From: Turritopsis dohrnii
Lineage: Eukaryota; Cnidaria; Hydrozoa; Anthoathecata; Oceaniidae
Direction of reading: 5' to 3'
Assembly: GCA_027922465.2 (NCBI GenBank)
Contig: BQMF02000018.1
Coordinates: 1,054,001 to 1,118,000, forward strand
DNA: 64,000 nucleotides
Below are positions 21,304 to 33,100 of the stretch, piece by piece. The position numbers and the translations under genes are program-made. The notes beneath the pieces were generated by a model that did not search any database, was not told where the DNA came from, and saw only the letters and a list, made by a program, of their open reading frames with translations. The stretch's first letter is position 1. Every line of letters begins with the position of its first letter.

Positions 21304-24300
21304 TCAAAGTACTGGTCGCTCTTTCAAAACATGCTTTACGGCTTTCGTTAATATTCGCATGAATTCGTCCACATCGAAAGCATAATTCGTAAATTTGGGA
21401 TGCTCTCCCAAGGATGGGTGATGTCCCTACATAGAAGCCATAAGAAACACATCGATCATTCTCTTCCAGTGCATGAGTCATGCAAAGATTCGTGCCAATT
21501 GAAACAAAAACCAGATCACGTGACAATCAACTCGAAGTAATCGTAATTTACCACGCAAATAGGAAACAAATTAGACATGTCAGCTAGAAGAAGGAAAATA
21601 CGAACTTTGTCCTGTTGAAATAACTTTTCCTTGTGTTCCCATGTAAAATATGCGAGGCCTCTGAAAAGAAACAAGATTATTTCAGTTCCAACAAATCATC
21701 ATGAAGTCTTCTCAGACCTTTTAGTCACGTATAAAATCTTCAGTCTAAAAAAACGATCTTTAGCTTTATTCTCGCAATGCCATGAAAACTCGTCACTTTC
21801 CATTACAGTGTAAACCAAAAGCATACAAAGATAAACCCGATAACCTGATGCCCAAAAAAGTGGTTTCGTATATCTATATTTTTTTAAAGGGTAAAAAAAA
21901 ATCTGGAAAAACTGTTTCCTATCGCGCACCAAAAACCGATTTAATACTTAGTACATGATTCCTATACTACTAGGCAGAGAGCTACAAGATGAGAAAAGGA
22001 AGAACAGTTATAAAGACAGATGAGAAAGATGAGAAAAGGAAGAAGAGTTGTAAAGACAGAGCAAAGTGGCGGTTAACCTTGAATTTAAAAGATTGCAGAT
22101 CATACTCAGCATGAAAACAACTATTAGGGAGAGAATTCCACGGGCGAGCAATCTGAGGGAAAAAGCTAGATGAATAAAAGTTCTTATGGCATGTTGGGGC
22201 CTGAACAGTCAAAGGATGAGAATTCGAAGAGAGGCGAGTGTTCCGAGAGAAAAACTTAAGAGAAGGAGTCATTTGATGCAAGTCATCCGAACAATGCTCA
22301 TGAAATTATTTATAGAAAAGAAGCAACGTTTCTCTGATGTGAGAAGGGATGAAGATTAGCACAAAGATCAAGGCCAACTAAGTTAACTAAACGCTTCTGA
22401 ATACGATCTCCAGTCCAAAGGTGGCGGCAGTACTCAAGACAAGGGCGAATAGTGGCCTTAAACATGTAAATGATAGATTCAGCCGAAAGTAAGTGGCAGA
22501 CCCGAAAAAGTGAGCCAACCTTCATAGCAGCAGATTTAGCAATGGACTCGATGTAAGAATTCCATGTGAAATTCTTTGTGAAGGTTAAACCTAAAAGACG
22601 AACATGAGATGACTCTGCAAGCTCACTTCCGTTCATAAGAACAGAAGGAGTACAGGGTCCCTGAAGCGATTAATAGACAGAAGCTTAGTTTTCAAAGCAT
22701 TGAAGGAAACCAACCATTTCTGACCCCATGCAACTACTGTCCTAAGATCGTCCTCCAACTCAGCAGCCATTTTAACCTTATCAAACAAGTCCTTAGTCCT
22801 TTCAAGAGACGAGTAAAGAGTAGGGTCGTCAGCGTAAATAGCAAGTTTACTGACAATACAATCGGGAAGGTCGTTGATGAAAATGAGAAAGAGGGTTGGA
22901 CCAAGGACAGAACCTTGAGGCACCCCTGAATTAATAGAGTAAGAAGAAGACGAATGACCATCGAGAACCACCTTAATACTCCTGCCACTGAGAAAGGACT
23001 TAATAAGATTCAAGAGTGAACCAGAAATGCCATAAGACTTTTGAAGAAGGCCACGATGCCAAACTTTGTCGAATGGTTTGGAGACGTCAAGAGCAATAGC
23101 TCGTGTCTCACCACAAGCATTGAGGGACTGACATACACGTTCAGAGATGACGGTCAGAGCATCAGCAGTGGAACGGCCAGAACGGAAACCATACTGGTGA
23201 TCAGAGAACAGATGAAGAGATTCCAGATGATGGGTGATGGAAGAGTTGATCAATGATTCGAAGATCTTACTAATAACAGATAGAAGACTGATAGGACGAT
23301 AGCATAAAGGGTTCGATCTCTCACCAGAGTTTTTGAAAACAGGCACAACAGAAGCAATCTTCCAACAAGAAGGAAAATAAGATTCATCGATGCACTTCCT
23401 GAATGCAGAACGATTACAGGGATTTCGTCGGGACCAGTAGCCTTAGAATAGTAACTTTGTAGTGACGATACTTCGGCATGTTTTTAATACTTCTACAATT
23501 TGTCCGATTATATTATACTTCGGTCTACTTGAAAGCCCAGGGTTTTATGTCGCACATGATATTCTGACTGGATAACCCAATCTCTCTAAAAAAACGTGCT
23601 TCTGCAAATGTTGATGTAAACAGAATAATCAAAATGGCGCACCGTAAGGAAGCAGAGCAAGAATTCTTTACATTCGCTAGTTGCTGCAGCTAAGCCAATT
23701 GTGCCAGAAGTAGAGTCGTGTGTATCATCTGAAGAAACAGTTGAACAGTCACTTGGAAGATTGTGCCCTAGTGGGCAGCGTACTCCTACGGAAAAAGTTT
23801 CAGGACCTTCTTTAACAGCATTAGAAGTTTGGGGGTGGAAAAAGACACTCAACAGGTAAACGAAAGAAACAATTCTAAGCCTTCCAAATATTCAGTGAAG
23901 TCCATCATGAAACAGCTGCCATGTTAATTTTCTTTTCGGTTTCCCGCGCTGGTCAACATCAACCAACTGAACTATCGAGTCTGACTTTGTCACGTGACAG
24001 ACTATGAAGACCAAAGTTTTAGAATAAAAAAAGTGTTGAAGTTGATAAAGTATTATAAAAATTACATGATAGTCATAAAACTATGACAATGTATAACAAT
24101 CCTGAAGGTTAGTTTCACGAAAGGTAATTATTAAAAATCACAAAAGATACTATTATAATGTTATAAGGAAGTTTTAAAATCGCAAGTAATAATACATATC
24201 ATATAGGAATCATGCACAAAGTATTAAATCATATTAAAGTATTCAATCGGTTTTTTTTCCGTCATTTCTATCAAGAGGGTGAACTACCCGTGTGAAAAAT

Positions 24301-24673
24301 CCCCAAAATCCCCAAAAGTGTTTCCTTCAGGTTTTCAAGTTTTTCTCGAGTTTTAAGGACCTTTTTCAAAACAACTAATGCAAAGGAAAAAATAATACAC
24401 ATTAAAATCACGCCTGACAAAAGGTATATAACCAAAACAGGTGTATGGTGGCCTATGAGAGCAATAGCAATTTTGTCTTTTTTTTGTCTTTTTTTTTTTA
24501 CTTTTGAAATTTTGTTTTTTAACTTATGAAATGTTTTTTTTTTTTTCATCCCTATTTTTTTTTTTTTTTTTTTTTTTTATTTTTTTGTTGTTTTTTTGTT
24601 TGTTTTTTTTTTGTTTTTTTTTTTTGTTTTGAAAAAAAATATTTTTCATTTTTTATAATCTTGTTTTTGTGCT

Positions 24674-24711
<38 letters not shown>

Positions 24712-27086
24712 GTCGTGATGGCCGACGAGAGCAATAATGTAATGGCCGAAGAAGGCAATAGCATGATGCTGATATGATTGGTGTCAATTTGATTGAATGA
24801 AGGAGTGATGCTCGGAACGATCAATTGCGCATGCATCAACATTGTTTGCTGATAACATGCAAAAAGAAATGAACTATGGTCAGACTTGTAGGAACTGTTT
24901 TTATGGATTTAAGTCATGCTTTTGACATACTAGGACATAGTATGTTAGCTAAGCTCAAATCATACGGTATCAGTAGCAGGGGAGGTATCTTATGGTTTAA
25001 TGATAACTTATTTGACCATGAATTGGTAAAACGCAGATACAAACGATCAGAAATTTTAGTGGAAGTAAGAAAAAAATACAGCAAATATGCCTGGAGTTTG
25101 AAAACATTAGGAAACAGATTAGCCTTTTTTGAAATATCTTATATTGATAAAAGTGTTGATCTACTCGACATTTATACTGCTGTTGAAAGAGAGTTAGAGG
25201 GAACTGGCTCGAAATTGGGATACCGATCAATGAATAAAAAATTAAGGGAAGTACACAATCTTTCAGTCCCAAGAGATCTTGTATACAATGTGATGGAAGA
25301 TTTGGATCCTGATGGTCTAAAAAGTCGGGGTAATGTTGGTGTATCGAAAAGAAAAAAGAAAGAGAAGAATTTTAGATCGCAGGTAACAACGTCTGTCGAC
25401 ATAGTGAGTTGAAGTTCTGTTTTTAAACCCTTTTCATTGTTATCTCTTGTGTTTTAGGGTTCCAACTACACCATGTCGTTGGATGGTCATGACAAGCTTT
25501 GTGGATTTCAAAAGGCCATGTTCCCACTTTGTATTTACGGTGGTCAAGATGCGTTTAGCGGTAGAGTCAATTTTCTTCGTGTTTGGACTTCTAATAAAAA
25601 TCCAAAAATTGTTGGCCGATTTTATTTTGAGTACCTTTTGGAAAGTAAAAAGCGTAAGGATTTAATCTTTATCATATGCAGTGGATTTGGGATTTCATTT
25701 CAGCAAACCCCCTTCTTGTTCATCATTCTCGTTATTTTCGTCATAGTTCCAAAACAAGTAAGAATCGACAGAGGTACTGAAACAGACATCCTAACAACCA
25801 TTCATTGTTATCTTCACAATAAATATCAAACATTTCCATCAGAAGATGAAGTCATTAATGGTTGTGTGATGTATGGACCGTCCACAGCAAATAAAATTGA
25901 GCGTTGGTGGCGAGAACTACATCATAGAATGGAAATGTTTTTTAAAGAACAGTTGAAAGGTCTTATAGACAGTGGTTGTTATGACAGTACAATTGAAATA
26001 GACAGGTAGACATTCAGCTTCTAATCGCACTTTAAGTCTTCCACTGGGTCAATTATATATATTATGTTATATATTATGTTACATATATCATATTATTTAT
26101 GAATTATGTATATGCTTCTTTCAATCTAAGACACTATAAATTCAAAATAGGTAACCTTCAGCTGCAACCCTCAGCTCTATATTATAGTTCATTATCTTAT
26201 CATAGTTTCGCATTCTTTCTTTTTCCTAGGAAGATGTTGGCATTCATTTACATCCCTATCATACAAAAAGAGCTAGATATATTTCGTACAACAATTTGGA
26301 ATCATAGCAGAGGTCGAAAGCAACATGATAAGCTGTTGCCAACAGGAATACCGGAACATATCTTTGAAAACCCTGAAGAATATGGAGCTGAAGAATGCTC
26401 TATAGAAATACATGAAGATGACTTAGTGGATTTGGCGGAGGAAATAGACATCTTTGAAGGTACAGATGATTTCCTGACTGTAGAAGAAAGACAGAAGTTT
26501 GAAAATATTATCCCAAATGTGCAAGACGTCAGTGCTTTAGATGCTGCGCAGAAATTTGTCACGCTTAAAAGTAATTGTATTCTGTAAATTCTTGAGAGAT
26601 TGTTGAATTCATTCCAAAGCAAAGATACCACTTAGTAAAGTTTTACATCTCAGAAGTAATTATTGGACCATCGAAATCGGTGCGAAATATTCGTACAACT
26701 ATTACCAAAGTGGAAGATATTGCAGCACTGCAATCCCAAATAACGTGGCATTTAGGGAAATTAGAGTCATTGGAATTCATGGTCAAATAAGTTATCATTA
26801 AACCATAAGATACCTCCCCTGCTACTGATACCGTATGATTTGAGCTTAGCTAACATACTATGTCCTAGTATGTCAAAAGCATGACTTAAATCCATAAAAA
26901 CAGTTCCTACAAGTCTGACCATAGTTCATTTCTTTTTGCATGTTATCAGCAAACAATGTTGATGCATGCGCAATTGATCGTTCCGAGCATCACTCCTTCA
27001 TTCAATCAAATTGACACCAATCATATCAGCATCATGCTATTGCCTTCTTCGGCCATTACATTATTGCTCTCGTCGGCCATCACGAC

Positions 27087-27136
<50 letters not shown>

Positions 27137-30100
27137 AGCACAAAAACAAGATTATAAAAAATGAAAAATATTTTTTTTCAAAACAAAAAAAAAACAAAAA
27201 AAAAACAAACAAAAAAAAAACAAAAAAATAAAAAAAAAAAAAAAAAAAAAATAGGGATGAAAAAAAAAAAAACATTTCATAAGTTAAAAAACAAAATTTC
27301 AAAAGTAAAAAAAAAAAGACAAAAAAAAGACAAAATTGCTATTGCTCTCATAGGCCACCATACAGGTGATATTTTGAATTAAAAAATTCTGTTGGACGGA
27401 ATTTGATACTTCGAGAAGCTTTTAAAACTGACTGGTGTATATTAAGTGAAAATTGTTTAAATTATGTGAAACGCAATAAGGTTAAACTTTAAATTAAGCC
27501 TTTAACATTTACATTTGTCTAACTGCTACCGTATCAGTTAGTAAGGGGCTGATTACATGATCCCGGTTAGCCGGAATAAAATCTCATCCCGCCTTACCGA
27601 GGTCTTGGCTTCCTGGTCAAGTCTTCATAAATTTCCCATCGCGATTACATGATAAAATTTTCATCCTGCCTATCCGAGATCTCGGCTATCAAGAGTCGAG
27701 ATCTCGGTTAGGTGGGATGAAGTTTTCCCATGTAATCGCTTCGTCCCGGTCAACCGGGACAAGTTTGAGGTTTGACCATGCGTAGTTTGTCAAAAATTCA
27801 AAACACAAAGGGTTAGTTTTGTCCCGTCCCGCCTAAACGGGATGAAAATTTTGCATGTAATCGCGATGGGAAATTTATGAAGATTTGACCAGGAAGTCTG
27901 TTGGATGGAATAGATAGAATTTATGCAATGAAATAACCACTTTTTAATAACCAGTCAAGTTCCATCTGGAATAACAAACAAATGCGAAAAATTAGTTTAT
28001 AATGCATAAGTTGAATCTCTTTAGAACATTATCTTGTCAAAATTATATCCATATTGAAAATTTATTGGAACAAAGATCAAAGACTAAGATTGGTGTAATG
28101 TCTGTTGGACGGAATCTGTTGGATGGAGCGAATGCAACAAATTTGTCAAGTAAATATATTCGATATTACAATAGCTAAAACTTGATTTATTTACTATCAG
28201 TTAATTTTGATGGTATTTGAGATCTTGATAAAAATAAAATAACATTTTTAAATGTATAAAGCTTCTAACTACCTACACAAACTTAACTCAATTTTATGAT
28301 GAAATTTATGAACAGCTATCCAACAGACCGTCATTAAAGTTCCTAAAAGAACATGATTGCCAAGAACTAAAAAAATTTGGAAGGAGTGTTGCATTTAATC
28401 ATTTGTTTAAATTTGGAATGTATAGGTTATAATCTTTGTTATAAATTGAGTGAATTTCATTTTTCAGTGTTTGCAACACAATTTATAATATCACCAACAA
28501 TATAAAAGATTTCTCACCTCAGGTTAGCGAGGTCTTGGTAGCAACCTTGATCCTCCGTGTTGTATCTATAACAGCAAACAAACAAGAATTATCGTAAGCT
28601 GTAATTTTGTTGAAAAATTTTAAAAGTATTAAAATATTAAAAAATGCTTGATCAACAGCTCGATAAGCCAACATCAGCATTTGGTTCCATTAAACAGGAA
28701 TTCACAAGAAATCATTCTCATTTTACTCACATTTCAAATACTGCTCCCCAATCTGGTTGAAACAGTAAGTGAGTCAAACCAGCTCCATGAATACCGATGA
28801 ATATGTCAGAATTACGGGATATCTATAAAAACGAATTATGGGATAATTAGAAAATATAATAAAAATCCAAAACTAAACGAACTTATATGAAAACATTGAA
28901 ATGAATTTTCATGGAAATCGAAATAAAAATAATTTACCCTCAATTGGTCCAAAAATGGTAACTCTCTATAAAGAACCAAAGAATTCAAAATGGTAACTCT
29001 CTACAAAGAACCAAAGAATTCAAAATGGTAACTCTCTACAAAGAACCAAAGAATTCAAAATGGTAACTCTCTACAAAGAACCAAAGAATTCAAAGAATTC
29101 AAAGAATTCAAAGAATTCAAAGAGTTCAAAACGAAATGATTAACACATCATAAAGATCTGACGAGGCTCACTTGTATTTATAGTCGACAGCAGTTACTTT
29201 GATGCCTTGAACACGCTTCATCGCGCCAATTAGCTTAAATGAAAAACAACAACAACACTTTAGAAACAAGTTCTAAAGTACCGACCAGGACCAACATCAC
29301 ACAAGTCCAAGAAACACCCATGGAGGAGAGTATCATGAAATTTCTATTCATCTTTCATTCATTCGTTTACTCGTTTTATTATACTACTATGAACAGGTCA
29401 ACACCCTCCCTCCTCTTAAAACCTCTTCTCCACAGGTTCAACAATTTCTTAATACCTCTTCTTGGTTAAGTATACGTCGGTATTGTGTGCTCCTTGTTAA
29501 AAGGGTAACGCGAACTTCGTGCTTCTACAAAAATTTCGAAAAGTCTCATTATAAGCAATGAAAATAGTTTGATTCTGATTAAACTCCATGCACTTTCAAA
29601 CTCTTTTTATGCAAGAAAGTAAATGAAGTTACAAATTAAAGATGTGTATACACAAACAACTTACTGAATATTGTTCTTGAAAAATCCCAAGACGATGCAA
29701 TACATGTTCAGAAAATGCTTTAAATAGACCTCCACCACGACAATGTTGCACCTAAGGAATCATCTTCATGGTAGTGAACAAATCACTGCTAACAAAAAAT
29801 AGTTGGTCAAACTTACCAATGGAGTATTGTAGTATAATCCATATATCATTCTTGGTAGCAAAGAAAACATGGCATCATGAAAACAAATCTTAAATGTGAA
29901 CAATTACTCTTAATTATATTGTACCAAAATTGCCACAGGTGTGATAAAATAATATCATGTACCTTCTTACCAGCAAAATCACTGAGCCTTTTCAACGGAT
30001 ATCTACTGAAGGCTGACCATGTCTCGCTGAATAGATCGCCATAGTGCAGTTTGGACTAAAGATAAGATCAGATTTAAACATTAGACCCCATCACATAGTT

Positions 30101-33100
30101 TTAACCCATCACACAGTTATAACCAATTGTTTACGAAGTCATTTCCCACATAAACAAAAACTACACACGGGAATTAAAGTGATATCAGAAATGTTTGGTA
30201 TCATGCAAAGAAAATCCACAGAATCTTACTGTATCCCACATCACAATCAAAATATCTGTTGAAAAAGTTCCATTAACATGTTGAGATACGTAAAGATTGA
30301 AAAAGTCACAAAAATGATGATACAAGTTCACACCTAAAACAAAAAAAATTGAAAAAGTCATTCACCATTGCCTTGCTTCTTATTGGCACATAATTTAAAT
30401 CTGGTCAATTTATATCAAATCATTGGGAAACCAAAATAACCAACCAGCATCAAGTTTCATGAAGACGGTAGGTTTAGATACAACTTCATCACAGCCACCA
30501 TTATGAAAACCGTTCTTTATGTTGGAGTATATCTTCAATTCTGTGTTCCTATGCATACAATTACTTATTATAATCTTGGAAATGCTTCTTAAACATTTTC
30601 TGGTTGTGTTACATTCTTCTTTAGATCAACAACTTACCAAGAATTAAGCTCACCATCAAACCTTACACTTTTCTTGAGATGTTTGTCCTGCAGTTCACAT
30701 GAACCTCCTACTTCGCCAAACTCGAAAAAGTCTTTCTTAAATCTAAAGTAACTTGCATTGTTTTAAACAAAATTTTCTCACAAAAACATTACAGATGGAG
30801 ACTTTCATGCTCAATTCTCGTGTAAGGTTATAGTTGGTCCCCAAAAGAGGCATAATGTTATGTTTTTAAGATAGAAAACTAAAAATATGGAAAAAAAAGA
30901 TCCAAAATAGTCTAAATCATAGCCAGTTTCAAACCAGTTGTCTAGTGTGCTGTTTCAAAATGTATCTTTCTAAAAATCAATCCTCACAAAAGTCTGTGGA
31001 ATTTATCCAAACCATTATATTACTTAAAAACTAAGCTAGGTATGCTGAATGTGATAGTATTATAAAAAAACTTGTGATACATTTAACATCAAAAGCTTTG
31101 TTACCTTTCATTTCCAGAGAAATCTTTCCTTTGAAAATTCAAAATTAACTTTTTAGCATAGCAATGCTCCCAATTGTCATTGCAGGTCAGTGAGGAATCT
31201 TCCTAGAAATGCAGATGTTCTATCATTTTCGTACTTTGAAAGCCAAGCAAGAGCTGAATGAAAAGTACCTCTGAAGTGGATTTGCATATTTCTTGCATTG
31301 TATCAATTTTTTTCTTTACATAACCAAAATCACCTTGTTCCCAAAACAACTGTTCTTGCTCAGCAAGATTGTTAGCCCTAAACAGAAAAAATGCACAAAC
31401 ACTTTTTATTTTAAATTCAATCTTTAAGTACACAATTATAGTCAGGCAGCTACTTGCATAAAAAATGGAAGACTCTGCAATGTAAGGGGACAATTCAAAA
31501 GATAGTGGAATGTGTTCTGAAGATACTCAGTATTAATTATTTTTTTACCAGAGTACCTAAAAAGAAAAATCGTAGCTTCCCAACAACGACACAATAACTT
31601 TTCTCCGCTATCTTGTCCTTCCTTTTAGACAAATCGAATGCATACTTAGATCATAGGGGGTGCAACAAATGAAAAAAACATTAATTTATTAAATCATTTT
31701 TTAAAAAAACCAAACGCCTTGTTATTTCTAAATAAAAAGTTTAACACAATTTGTTTGATAACTTTGTACAATGTTTTACTAAAAAAAACTTTGTAGCAAT
31801 ATTATTTTCAAAAACGTTGAGCCCCCGTCTATTGGTTCAAATTTTGAAAGATTTCATAAGTCTTGAAAAACAACAATGTTTTATCGGTGCAAGAAACAAA
31901 AAAATAAAAAGATTTGTCATCGGGAGAAGACGACGAGATGACTAATTGTTCTAACAGACATCGATTAAGTCTATTTCCACCACCAAATCTTTCAAAGGGA
32001 CAGCAAATCTTAAAATGAGAATAAAGATCCTCCAAACGAACCAACAACACATAGTGATTAATTTTATTAGTTCTATTGAATGTTTCTACAAAGTATAAAA
32101 ATTAAGAACTATGTATAACATAACAGATCATAAGGTTCTGTCATCCTCCATCCCCCTCCCCTTTTACTTCCACTTACTGCTTTCAGGTTCGTATCGAGGC
32201 AGGGGTCGTCTATGAAGTTGTAGCCTGGATTCAGCTTGAGAGGGGGAGGGTCGTCATTGCTGATAGCTGTACCCGTGGGAAGCTGCTGAGGAATTACCTC
32301 ATCTGAATTACCTTTTGGTGAACGAAACACATCAAACCACTCTAAAAGCCGGTCGCCGGCAACAAGGTATGTCCGATGCACTCAAAGAAATCTGTATACG
32401 TCTGTTCGAACGGTGTAGCTGGTGGTATGCTTGGGGTGCTTGGAACTGCTGGTTGGGATTGAGCATTCTTTAAAAATTCTGAACACGATTGACAACGGTA
32501 TTTAATTTCTTCTGTCATTCCAGGCCAGAATAGGATGGCCCTAGCTCGAAGAAACATGGTGGATACATCTTGGTGTGCAGAGTGGAGTACGTCCAATACA
32601 ATCGGCCGGAAGGATGGTGGTACGATGGTGCGGTCATTATGAATCACAACATCCTCTGATAGATGTCAGCCTGTTAGTGTCGATATGGATTGCAGCAGCA
32701 ATGACAGACTTGCTCAGGCCAAGCCATGGAGTGTCATCTTCTTTTGGTGGAGCTGGGTTTCCTAAGGTAGCATTGGCTGCAAAATTTGCTGCAAAGATCA
32801 TGTTGAAATACCAAGGCAGGGTCCTTTGTTTCAATGGGAAGGGGTGAGTGTTTGGAATCTCATCAATCGTCCTTCACCATAAACAGGGAAGAGTGGCTTG
32901 TGATCTGTGGCAAGATAAGTTTCTGACAACTCGTAGTGAAGTACCTGGTCTGCTCAAGTGCCCATGTGACATTTACGCTATTTTCACGACCACTTTTGGT
33001 CGAAATATTTTGCCAGAAAAAAAAATTGAGCATGTGCATTAAATATTTTCTGCTTTTCGAGGCAAATATTTTTTTTCTCTAATGTGCAAATGTGAGTCAA

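Larger units (their letters stand above)
24444..27362 (+). mobile_element. 2.9 kb integrase-type DNA transposon with ~580 bp terminal inverted repeats
   Basis: The element is bounded by TATGGTGGCC..GGCCACCATA and flanked by the 6-bp repeat CAGGTG. The two arms (24444-25024 and 26774-27362) match as reverse complements over their whole length and differ mainly in homopolymer length. Each arm carries long A and T runs (over 30 bases in the right arm) and a fragment resembling RT motif A. Between the arms lies a single four-exon gene for an integrase-core protein on the plus strand. The near-identity of the arms and the open reading frame suggest a recent insertion or recent gene conversion. It lies antisense in an EOGT intron. 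I cannot place it in a named superfamily: Ginger and Polinton elements use related integrases, but this one lacks polymerase and packaging genes. Confidence 0.88.

Noticed and set aside
21245..21526. 93-codon minus-strand ORF (Cys-rich, starts [11 protein letters not shown])
   Set aside because: It overlaps the true last EOGT exon in another frame; the EOGT frame gives a perfect family C-terminus.
23586..23870. Exon-like plus-strand frame ([19 protein letters not shown]..) ending at an AGGTAAAC donor
   Set aside because: Short, no recognised homology and no partner exon; may be a transposon fragment.
24271..24443. Possible tail-anchored membrane protein exon ([20 protein letters not shown] then a charged tail) on the minus strand
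   Set aside because: It has a plausible TM segment, but no start or acceptor outside the transposon arm and the frame is closed by a stop in the right-hand flank once the element is mentally removed. Too weak to annotate.
24526..24842. ORFs of Phe/Lys-rich protein on both strands (also at 27021-27382)
   Set aside because: They are translations of homopolymer A/T runs in the terminal inverted repeats; low complexity, no family features.
24438..27368. Polinton/Maverick element
   Set aside because: The 6-bp target duplication and rve-type integrase fit, but the element is under 3 kb with no polymerase B, protease or packaging ATPase, and the termini are not the usual AG..CT type.
28952..29120. 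CRISPR-like array
   Set aside because: Direct tandem units without spacers, in an animal intron; explained as duplicated splice acceptors.
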